Of a DNA stretch of 64,000 nt, positions 21,994 through 32,561 are shown in pieces. Position 1 is the stretch's first letter, and every line of letters begins with the position of its first letter. The notes under the pieces were generated by a model. That model saw nothing but the letters and a program-made list of their open reading frames with translations, was not told the DNA's origin and did no database searches. The translations under genes and the position numbers were made by a program. The DNA comes from Breviolum minutum Mf 1.05b.01. Its lineage: Eukaryota > Sar > Dinophyceae > Suessiales > Symbiodiniaceae. Location: positions 1 through 64,000 of the forward strand of contig DF241546.1 of assembly GCA_000507305.1 (NCBI GenBank). Direction: 5' to 3'.

Positions 21994-24900
21994 ATTTTCA
22001 TCATGTTAAAAAGTCCTCAACTGGGAAGTTTTCCAACTCAGCTTTCTTTGACTAGAAGCAACAACAGCAAACGAGGAGAGAGGCACCCAACTCAATGATA
22101 CATTCCTTGGCAGTTGAAACGGACCACACAATGACAACTTACTTTGTGGGCGTGGCAGCTTTCCCAATGTGGCAGGTCATCACAGATTGTATAGAGGTGA
22201 TGCATGAAGGCTACCATGCTGATGCCATCATCACACTTGGTGGCTGTGACAAGCGCTGTCCTTAGGTGAATCTTGCTTCGATTTTTTCCTACAGAGTTTT
22301 GAAGCAAACATACTTCGAAGGGAGTCAACTATACTGAACATATTTATACGAAGGAGCGTGCCTGCTGCTGTCATGCCACTTGCCAGGAAGGAGCCCCCAC
22401 TTGACAGAAAAGATGGAACGAATTGAACGAATCAATGAATTTTCACCAGATTGGAGTCTGTTGTGGTTTTCCCTTTTCCTCACCTTGGATTTTTCCTTTA
22501 GGACTTGCTGGGCTTGTCACTGTTTGGTGGACCAGCATTGTGGTTGCCTCAAACTTTCACCGACGATGGTGTCAGTCCGAATGACGGTTATGCTGCAGGC
22601 CCGGTCTTCATCCTGGATGCCGGAAACGTGGAGCAGATGGTGAGGCGGTACCGCATGGTTATCAAATTGAAGGGGATTCTTTCATGGCTGTTTCTCAAAG
22701 GAAAGTTTCCGAATTGGCAAGGGTCTGTCAAGCTGATTTTTGGGCACCTGATTTCCAACCTCTCACTCTGTAAATTCCTTGGGGTTTCAAACCCCAATCC
22801 TCCTTGGATCAGGTCGTGGATCAGGGCAAAGCTTTGGATCCTGGAAAGGTGATGGAAGCTATTGGTGCCTATGGCCAAGGTCTCATTGACCTTGAGGACA
22901 CCAGACGCCTTTCTATACCTGCATGGTGATGATGGTGGGGAAGTCGGACCGGATGGGCAAATTTGAAGGAGCTGCATCGAGCAGAATGCCATGGACTTCC
23001 TGGAAGTTGGGATGCTTAGAGTGTGATGAAAGTTGTTTGACACGTTGCTGCAGGAGTTGGAATGAAAAAAATGGAAGTAAAGTTAAGAAGTTCTTGTAGT
23101 TCCTTTGAGATTCTTTTTGGATGATTCAGGTGGGTCATGCAGTGCAATGTTCACTGCATGTACAATGTCTGGACCTTAAAAAAACCATGAAGAAATGGTT
23201 TGATGCCACGGATGTTTGTACCTTCCATTTGTTCTATGCAACTTAGGGCTTCAGTGGTTGAAGTTCGAGACTCAGCCGAGAGTACGCTCTGAGCGGTAGC
23301 TGCTCGTGCTGTGTTTAATGATTACGTTTCTCACAGATGTTTTCTCAGGCTTTGGGAATGTCCCTTCCGGGCACTGTGCCTGCCTCAGGCTATGCCATGT
23401 TCCAACTCCCATTGACGTTTGTTGCTGCAAAGGCCAGCAAGCCAGCTGCAACACGGGAAGATCCTCGTGCTGTGACAGAGCGAAAACGGGAGGAGCCTCC
23501 AAAAATCCTCTACCAACCTTCAAGAGGATTCACCCTTTGTGATTTCACAAACCAACACCTGTTGATTTGTTGCGAAGCTGATTTTGCCGGCAGGACTGTG
23601 CAGCAGTGGTTGCAGCGCTCTTCTCCCTTGCCGAGAAGGGATTGCTGGAGCCCCAACTCGACTTGAGAATTTGAATCGTTTGAATCGGTCCTGACTTGGT
23701 ATTTTTGCTGGTCATCCCGGTGACAACAGAAACTGAATCTGGATTTTACATGGACCCTGTGAAAGTCCGTCTTTTCCATGGGGTGCCTTAAACCTCGCTT
23801 GGTGCTTTGGCTCAAGACGGGGGTTGCGGAGCTGCAGCGAAGACTTCGCAGAGGGGTCTGGACTTTGCGAAAGATGGGCATCTTACTTAGCAAGCTAAAA
23901 ATACATGGTGTTTCAGAAGTGAGAATTTGAAATGAACATGAATTGGATGTGATGGTCATCAAGTTGATTTTCTTTGAGAAGCCAAGCGAGATACCAAAAC
24001 CTAAACATAGAGAGAGGATGCAAAACTTCAAAATTTCCATGGGGAGCGTGGGGAGTGATGTTGCTGGATTTCCCCGAGGAAAGTTCATCAAAGCAGGCCG
24101 TGTGGTGGTCATGCTCCAGGCATCCGTATTGATTCCTTGGTGCATCATGATAGACTGATACCAGCTACGCACCTTTCTTATTCCCTGATAGTCAGCTTCA
24201 TTTGTGTTGCCTTGTGATTCATAGTTGGCCTTGACAAGCGCCAGGGCCGATATGCTGGCAAGAAGGCAAGTCCTACTATGTGTATTATGTATATAGTGAC
24301 ATAGTGCATACTTTGGTTCGCTTTTCTTGTCAAAGAGTTTTTACCACTCTTTGCTTCTCGAAGGCAATCGTTGTGAAGACCTTTGATGATGGGTCCAAAG
24401 CACGACCTTTCGGTCACTGCATGGTGGCTGGCATTGACCGTGCACCTTTGAAGGTGACCAGGCGCGGTTTGTCAGCATTTTTATGAAGCCACAGGAAAAA
24501 CATTGAAAAACTATCCTCATAGTGTTGTCGTAGACAAGCTTCTTTTTTAGAGAGAGAGAGAGAGAGAGAACATTGAAACTGGTCCAGAAAAGCAGGAAGA
24601 TGTCCAAGAAGAAGATCACGAAGCGCACCAAGGTGAAGTCTACCACCCAGTTTCCAAACAGTTTCCAAAGACCATCACGCTTACCCTGCCGGCATCGTCA
24701 TCGTCGTCTTTGTCGTCCTCATCGTTGTCATGGTTGTTGTTGCCTTTACAATTTCTACAGTCTTGCGACACCCAGTAGCATATGCACGTTTCCTAGGCCT
24801 TTCGTCAAGTATGTGAACTACAACCACATGATGCCAACCCGCTACCAGGCCAACAGCTTAGTGACATCTACATCTTGAATGATTTTGGTTGTACTGTTGA

Positions 24901-27900
24901 ACTTGTTCGGTAACTTGTTCGATCTTGGGTTTGTTTGTCAGGTGCCTGCTGAGATGTCGCCGGGCACCATTTGCACTGATCAGCAGATGGATACGCCTGA
25001 TGGCCGAAAGGATGCCAGGAAGTTTGCCAAGAGCTCCTTGGATAAAGAGATCTTCGAAATGAGATTGACACTGAGCTTTTGAGGTTCGTTTAGGGTGGAT
25101 GTTCTTACCTGTGTAATTTTGGTACTAGGTACCCTCAATTAGACATGTTTGCATTGGCCAAAGGATGTGAGACTTTGTCCATGTGGGCAAGCTACGCCAA
25201 AATCGGAAGATTCGGGGTTTGTGTCAAGAGCACGAGAACAGTCTGATGTTTCGCAATTGTTTAGGCCTCTTCCAGGAGAAGTTCCAGAATCCTCCTCATG
25301 ACAAGTCTGGTCGCCCTTCCAAGGAGAGTGTGAAGATTCTATTGAATTGGATGATGACAACTTTAAACCCTCTAGATCTTGTTTCTATTGAAACAGCAAA
25401 GGGACCAGCCACTGGCAGGATGTCCTGTACATGCGCAAGAAGTTGCGCTTCTGAGCACTTTACCAGACAGTCGGAGTTATCGCTGCATCGAAAAGATTGC
25501 TACAGCAGGGGAGTGGTACCAGTCTGGAAGAGATAGTCACCTTGATCTACAGTAGGATGATGTATGGAGAAACAGCCAGGGGATTTGACTGCCACAACAC
25601 ATTGCCAAGGTCAACACGAAAGATAATCACAAGCAAGGCAGAGCTTCAGTGTTGCTACTTTGATGTGACATTTTTTGTGGCAATAAGTTGAAGAGTCTTC
25701 GCTTCAGGCTCTCGAAAATGCCGTGGCTGTGGTTTATGTCTGGCTCTTGGCTGTTCTATCAGTTTAGATTCGGTCAAAGCATCGCGACCTCAAGGCTTTG
25801 GGAGGCAGTACCAACGCGGTACTGCACATCCTGGCCATTGCACATGAAGCCGCAGCCACAAAAGGATGTAGACATGAAAATGAAAGGTATTGTGCACATA
25901 AAAAGTTGTTGGGGATGTGAAACGAGAGTCGGGGAAGTTTTACACCATTTTCATTTCTGAGTTGAGGCTGGTATACCGGAAAGTGAATTCAACATCGAGG
26001 ACACAATTGATTTGATGTAAAGACTTTTTGGCAAGAAGCGTTTCTTTGGAGAGTCTTTTTGAGATTTTGTTAAGATCTTCCTGGCAGGGTTTCCATCGAG
26101 TTGGCCAAAGGGTGCCACTGATAGGAAATGTCTCTCCGCATGGAAGGCCAGAACCCCCACAGATCTATCAGAACCTAAGCAACTCGTTGGAGTTGTGAGC
26201 GGTGAGTATAAACAAAACGCCGAGACATGTGGCTTTTTCGGAACAATGTGTAACACTTTTTCTGCCAGATATCATATGAGCGACCTTGACAAGATTGGCG
26301 GCGTGCCCGTGGTGATGCGGGAGACTTGCGTTTTTTTTGAGTCATCGTTGTGTCAAGTGAGTGTCTTCTTTTGCATGTCAAGTACTCGATAGGAGTTGCT
26401 GGATGCCGGCCTCTTGCACGGAGACTGCATGACGGTGACCGGGAGGTGGACTCGTCCAAGACTCCTGGAAACATAAAGCTCAAATCAAATGGGTGCCAGG
26501 ACTGTTGCAGAGAATCTTGCTGGAACACCTTCCGTGGCTTGCCGAGACTGCCGAGGGACTGTTTATTACCAGTGTTTACTGGATGGTTTGCAACCAGCGG
26601 AAATATCCCAAGGTGGCAGCGCTGGGACTTCAAGATGTCTTGTATCCAGTGTCAAAGCCATTAGTACTAAACTCAGTTGAGCACAAATGGCGGAAGGCAG
26701 GGGCACCAAAAAGCTGCAGCTATTGATTTGGTCCAATTTGACAGGCTCCAGCTGGAAACCACATCTTAGTCTTGAAAGGGAATCTGGCCCCAGAGTCTGC
26801 TGTTTGGGCACTCAGTTTTTGAAAGACTCCGAAAAAAACACCTCTGGAAAGACTCGGTCGTGTCACGTCTTGAGGTTTGCAAGCTCTCGGGAAAGACGGA
26901 TATTGAGCTGACAGGTGGACCCAGCGCTTGAAGGGTTTCGTGGTGGTGTGTGAGTTGGTGGATTGTGCAGGCCCTGCTCGCTGCTTTGATGATGAGGAGT
27001 GAAGCAGTGGGAAGCAATCGGATTGGTAAAATATTAAATTGGCTGTATCATCTCCGACCTGATTGTCTAGACTTTGCTTGCTGAGGATGCAGCATTTGGA
27101 GCCATCATGGCAGGGAAGATACAGAAGGGTGCTGCAACCTCAGGATTTTCCCTTCACTTGCTGGAAGTTGCACTGGCAGACCCGGACTAGCATGTCCTTT
27201 TATCCAAGGATGTTCTGGTCATTCGCTATGAGGGTCCAAAGGGATCTCCTGGGATGCCAGAGGTGAGGCGTTCTTTCAGTCTTTCATATCTCACAGCATT
27301 GTTTGAATTTTGTCATGACGTGATGACTCGACCTTATGGCCTTCTGCCTGATTGCTGTTCAGATGCTAAGCCCCGGTTCTGCCTTGGTGGGTGCTGGACT
27401 GGGGAAGTACGTGGCGCTGGTAACGGATGGGCGCTTCAGTGGAGCCTCGCATGGCATCATGGTGGGCCATGTTACGCCTGAGGCCTGGGATTTTTTTCAT
27501 GGAGAAAGTCATTAGTTCATGGCCCATCCAAAATGTTGCCAGGCTGCAGTCGGTGGCCCCATCGGCCTTTTGGTAGATGGCGATATGGTCACAGTGTTTG
27601 GGCCTTAAGATCAAAGGGGAAGCTTTCTGAGAGGCCCAAGTGAGTCACTTCTACAAACGGCCTAAGGCGACCTGGTAACCGGGAACTGTCGGTGGCACTC
27701 ACCGAAGAGGTGACCGAATCGGCTGAACCGAAATGGAATCTGCCGAGCCAAGTCACCTGATCCTGCAGGAGCTGGCAGCACGTCGAAGGGAATGGCAGCC
27801 GCCAGCTCCAAAGTCCATTCCCCAAGTGAAGAGGAGGTAAAAGAGACAACAACAGGAATAAAAAACACAAAATGAAACAGAAAACATCACTGCTTTAACG

Positions 27901-28088
27901 GAACAAAGGACCTTTTGTCTTCATTCTTTCCTTGTGTTGTATTTGTTTGAGTTCCTCCAACTTTCAACAAATTCGAGTTTTTTTCTCCAATGAGGCCTGG
28001 ATCCTTCGGCACATTAGGCAAATATGCCTCGCAGGTGCATCAAAACTACCCCGGTTGTTTCATGGACAAAGCGACCAGCCTCCCATGA
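21231..28088 (+). CDS. ilvD: Dihydroxy-acid dehydratase family (IlvD/Edd), 30 exons, N-terminal exons missing
   Basis: Splicing 30 exons gives one frame of about 552 residues up to the TGA at 28086. Family blocks appear in order: [32 protein letters not shown] (cluster Cys and the Lys after Asp), [13 protein letters not shown] (second cluster Cys), [116 protein letters not shown] and [18 protein letters not shown] dehydrates dihydroxy acids to 2-keto acids in valine, isoleucine and leucine synthesis using an Fe-S cluster, usually in plastid or mitochondrion. The N-terminal block carrying the first cluster Cys, and any transit peptide, were not found upstream. A sugar-acid dehydratase of the same family is the alternative, but the sequence looks more like DHAD. 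Confidence 0.88.
21917..21994. repeat. Trinucleotide microsatellite (ACC)n(ACT)n(GCT)n
   Basis: Perfect and near-perfect triplet runs lie inside the second intron of the dehydratase gene. Poly-Ala and poly-Thr frames here are artefacts of the repeat. Confidence 0.9.
24549..24568. repeat. (AG)10 microsatellite
   Basis: Ten AG units inside the 1,966-nt intron (23644-25609) of the dehydratase gene. Confidence 0.9.
24950..25536 (+). other. Coding-like segments within the longest dehydratase intron
   Basis: After an acceptor-like TTTGTCAG-type site, 24942-25070 reads a charged frame ([17 protein letters not shown], then [18 protein letters not shown]). 25183-25536 is open for 117 codons. Neither fits the dehydratase, whose frame joins cleanly across the whole intron. 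They may be a nested gene fragment, unused exons or chance. Confidence 0.25.
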
Positions 28089-31000
28089 AACAGGTGAGGT
28101 CAGCGCATGTGGGAGCCACGACGTCCTGAGTGGGCTGTACATAGCTGAACAGAATCGTTTGAAGAGTGGTGATGCTAGTGTGATTTTAGCCACACTGACG
28201 GCAATGTTCATTAGATCGCAAAGAGCAGACCTCTTCAGCTGAATGAAAATCTGCAAGAGCGCATGAGCAAAGACATCCTTTGACAATATGAGTTGGTTTG
28301 AACGAGCTAGTTTGCGAAGCAATCTCAGCAAGAAGTTTGAACATGCTGGGCGGGTGCAGGTACACAGAGTATACCTCAACGATCCAAGCCTTGAGTCCTT
28401 GGACTTTGGATGTTTCCATGTTCCAAGAGGACGACGCTGCATGCTGCATGCGGATTACTCTCACTATGCTGTTTCTTCGTCTCCAGCGTTGTCTTTCGTG
28501 CAACGTGCAGGAGACCTGGAGCCCAGGCACTTGACAAGTTTCAGCTGTCAGTCAGCATTTTTACACTGTATTCAGATTACATATGGCTTTTAAAGTTTTG
28601 GGATATCCATCTCTGCAGCCCTATTTGCACCTCAATCAGACATCGCGCACACACATGCTACATACTATGTACTAGTACATGCTTGAAGGCATAGGAAATC
28701 GTTTAGTGGAAATCCAGGCAATGAATTTTGGAATCCATGGCAGTTGCTGTTTTCTACGTTCGCATCCTAACTTCGGAACATCTGGCTGCCTCGGCCCCAA
28801 AAAACATGCTCACACCCATCTCTCTTGCCCGCGCCAAAGTCGTGACACCGCGTCGGCCCACGAAGGCAATGAATTTCACTGTTGAGTGGAATGGAAGTGG
28901 CACTCGCATGCACAGTGCAATGCTATTTATTTTGGGCTCCAACTAAGCATCGCATCAGACCATCGCTTGTATATTAGCGTTGGACCAGGAACCCGAAGAA
29001 TCGGCAAACAGCTATGCTGCAGCTTGTGACAAGGTGCTTATACAGCCGGGATGATTCCTTTGCAATGCTTTCAGACTTTCTTAGGGTGAATCACAATGGT
29101 GTTGGTCATCATGGCATAGTATTGATTTTACGGCTGAATTGCATTCTCTGGATTCCATTTTCAGCTGATTGTCTGATTGTGATACTTTTCTGATAACCAA
29201 GGGGGATGATGCATGCCGAAGCCGCGCATCATCTCGCACCCTTTCTCCGGAGGACCTGTGACAGGTAAATGTTCCATCAGCATTTCGGTGATACATGGAA
29301 GAGTAGGAAACTTAGTAACTGCACTTCTATCTCAGCAGAGATCTCAGGACGATGGTCAGCCTTTGAAGACCTCGAAGGCTTCCCAGATACACTCAAGGCA
29401 CACGCTGAGCAACGAGGAAAAGATTATCCGATTACCCAGTTACCTAGTGCTTCCATGAGACCCTACATCCAGCGAAGTAGACACAGAAGTTGCATGAGCA
29501 CTTGGTTTGTACAGGCCTACGGCTTCTGATCGTGAGCAGGAGTTTTGGTCGTCGGTTGGTTGTTGGAGAGGTGTGTCAAAAGATAGCGCTGACTCTACTG
29601 GAAGACAAAGGTATGATTTGCTTGTGCAGACCTGGTCAACAGAATCTGAGCTTGCTTTGAGGTGATTGGATTTCTTCGGGTGCCTTGTGAAGGAAACTGA
29701 AACAAATCCCTACGTAGAATATTTTTCATTCAATGCTATCCGCACTGCACACGCAACATGCAGACACCATCTCTTTCTTTATCTACTATGTCAGCGATTT
29801 CAATGAATTTTCGACGACATTCTAAGCTTGAGTTTGATCCAAACCAGGAGCACTTGGCAGCCCGCTTGCGACAGCTTGAGAGCAGGGTTCAGGCAACGGA
29901 GACCTGTTCGCACTGTTGCTATTTGCGTCTGATAAATCTGTTGCACCCCTGGTCCCAATGAAGCGTATGCATATTCCTCAAGACATGCTAATTACGTACG
30001 TACATGCCCACAATCATAGATCGATATGTTCAAAGGTACATCCCCTCCTCTCTCTGTGAGGCCCTCGAGGACGAGCACCGAGAGGCAGCTGCATCGAATG
30101 CTGTATTCCTGTCATCGCTGGTGAATCTATGCTACCATGGGCCATGTCCAGGCAGGTGATGCAGGCGATGCGGCCGCATCTCAGTGCCTTGACTTGTACA
30201 TTGTACATGTGAAAAAAACTGGTTTTCCTTGCCCAAAGCTGTGCATTTGAGGCCCCCAGCCAGCGTTGTAGCAGCAGTGAAAGAGGACAATCCGGAGCAA
30301 TTAGAGATAGATTCTGCACAGACTGAACCCAAGAGGTCCAAAAATATTCTTTTCCCCTGCTTGTAGCTCTTCGAGTGGCTTGTTGCGAAGACTTTTAGGA
30401 TTTGTGGAACGATCTCTTTGCGGAGCTGCGTCTTGAGGCTGACCTTTTGAGACGCAAGAGAAGTTGAAGCCATGAATCGAATGGGAGCCACTCCAGCATC
30501 TAAGGATAAAATCTAGCATGTGACATGCCTGACATGCATTTGACACGATGCCATGCCATGTTTTTTCGGTGGAAAGGCTGAAAGACAAACATCTTCAATG
30601 GCTTCCAAGACAGAAGAGCAACTGGCCGCTGCAGACAAGCAGTCTGGATGCTCTGTTGTCTACAGATGCCATGTTTTGAGACTAGCAGAGCATTCATGTG
30701 CACTGATTGTTCCTTAGGTTGGCGGAAATGCTCAGCAAAGCAGAGCATCTCATCCAGCAAAGTGCTGCACAAGCGGAAGAAAGGTGGGGATGGCCCAACA
30801 CCACCGGTTTTTGCCATGAAAATGCTGTAGATCTCTGACTCGCCCATCAAAGGTTGGCCAAGCACAGTGAACAGTTGTTGCGCCAGAACACGCACTTGAG
30901 TGTGGATGCCAAGGAACATTGTCAAAATTGACTCAGGAACGGATTGTGTTTTAGATATCAATCATTAGTAATTAGTAATTAGTATGTACAGTACCTACCT

Positions 31001-32560
31001 ACTGCATTACTTACGTCCACGTTGAAATCCTCTATGTGAAGGCTCCAATTGAATTTCAACAAAAAAGACAAGGCTTAGATGGGGTTACTTTGAACGGCAA
31101 GATGTATTCTCAAGGCAACGGCCATACATCTGCTTCCACCAGCGAAATGCAGGCGCCGCTCTTGCATCACCATATAGAAGAATGTAGAAGAGAGGAGTTT
31201 TTGTGCTTTGTTGTGAACCAATGAATATTGGAGAAACATGTGTTCTACTGAAGGTGGAACTTGTTGCTTTGTTTTTTTTGTAAAAGGAGAGTCGCAAATA
31301 TTCACTTCGCTTGATCATAATGAAAGGAGAGGAGGCTGAAACTGAGAGAAGACGCAAGAGCATACGTGAACACATGGACTTAGCCGAGATGTTTCCGGTT
31401 TGAAGTCCCTTTTGCGCAGGCCAGCCGCCGCCACTCCTTTCCGTTGAACACCATCCGAGAAAATCGAGGTGCGGCTTTGATAAGTTCCACTGGTCACGTT
31501 TAGTTGGTCTTTGCAGCTCGGCACAGGTTGTAGAGCACCACAGCAAATCTTTCAGAGGCCTGTATGATTTGAAGTCTTTTTTGTACGTATGATTTCGTTG
31601 TGATGGTGAAGTAGTTTATTCCCATTGTTTGAAAAATGTGTACAGGTCTGCCAAAGCTGAGGCAAAATTCTGGGGATTGTGACTTGTGACTTACCAGACC
31701 TAAATATATTATACATGTTACATGTCTATATATAAAGCTACATGTATCTAGGAGAGCGCTGCTGTCCTGTTTGGTCAAGCTATTGTGATTATTCTTCTCA
31801 CGGAGAATTATCAAGCCGATTTGAATTTGCTCGGAGGCCCCTGCAGCTGATGCTTCTACCATCCCCACAAGGCATGGTTGGACTCTTGAGAGTTTGGAAT
31901 CTGTTCAAAGCAAGCAGGTTGTATTCAGAGAACAATTGCTCCAAGATAGTTGAACACAGAAAGATTATGAGATACTTCACGAATTCTAGTATCCCAAGTG
32001 GCCATTGCCGCAAGTCTAGCAAATCCAATTGAAATTCCCAAGTATGGGCTGGATCACAGGCAACATATGGAGTGGAACTATGAGCCTGCAGAGCCAGTGA
32101 CTGGAATCGGCTCACTGCTTAATGGAAAATGGAAAATTCGATTTCAGACCGTCCAAGCTCAGATGATTTGTGTTGAGGCGAAGATTCTAGCCCCATGAAA
32201 ACGCTAACGAGTGTCCGGTGCTCACTGTCACTGTTACCATCTCCAGCATCTCATGGACCAATACGACCAATGGAATGTAGGTTGCTGAGCTGATGGCAAA
32301 GCTGAACCGCCCAGAGAATTGATTCTAAAAAAAAACTGCGTGCCAAGCTGTTGATGACACTGGTGAAAGTTGATGGTGCAAATCGACGGGGGGGTATTTT
32401 TTGAAGCGAAGACGTGGGACTGGCACCATCAATTTTACAGTGTTACCGGTAGTATTTTTTGAAGCAAGAGAAACTTTTCCCTTTGGAGTGTCATGCAATT
32501 CCTTCATTTTGCGGCGATGCAAGGTGCTTAGAAATTTGTGTTGCTATGCTTTTTGGTGCA
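28089..32560 (+). other. Region with exon-like pieces of unknown gene(s)
   Basis: Segments with protein-like composition and AG acceptors: 29333-29480 (FEDLEGFPDTLKAHAEQRG), 29781-29890 (EFDPNQEHLAARLRQLESR, helical), 30040-30120 (LCEALEDEHREAAASNAVF), 30718-30810 (LAEMLSKAEHLIQQSAAQA, coiled-coil-like) and 31996-32110 (ASLANPIEIPKYGLDH). All are on the plus strand and could belong to one gene with a helical protein. No family was recognised. A minus-strand frame of 153 codons (30500-30961) overlaps the coiled-coil segment and is probably its shadow. Confidence 0.3.
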
Positions 32561-32561
32561 G

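Larger units (their letters stand above)
21231..28088 (+). other. ilvD: Exon map of the dehydratase gene
   Basis: Exons: 21231-21273, 21765-21831, 22176-22252, 22354-22390, 22502-22539, 22599-22641, 22813-22896, 22969-23002, 23130-23170, 23337-23492, 23594-23643, 25610-25637, 25708-25737, 25795-25848, 25967-26016, 26111-26146, 26269-26320, 26393-26445, 26500-26536, 26613-26663, 26745-26801, 26875-26914, 26971-26996, 27086-27130, 27209-27262, 27363-27482, 27543-27595, 27667-27709, 27769-27836, 27995-28088. Donors: 11 GT, 10 GC, 7 GA, and one (23171) that would be GG if the boundary is right. All 29 acceptors are AG, 26 of them followed by G. The left edge of the first exon is uncertain. Boundaries were chosen to keep the frame and match the spacing of family motifs. 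Confidence 0.8.

Noticed and set aside
23806-23816. 11-base match (TTTGGCTCAAG) to the 3' end of the spliced leader
   Set aside because: It lies inside a dehydratase intron with no gene downstream and no match further 5'. A weaker similar word occurs near 33040.
28754-28942. Minus-strand segment reading RRGVTTLARAREMGVSMFF
   Set aside because: Protein-like, but I could not tie it to a family; the plus strand is also open. It may be a dispersed repeat.
30500-30961. 153-codon minus-strand frame
   Set aside because: It overlaps a better plus-strand coiled-coil exon candidate and has no motif.
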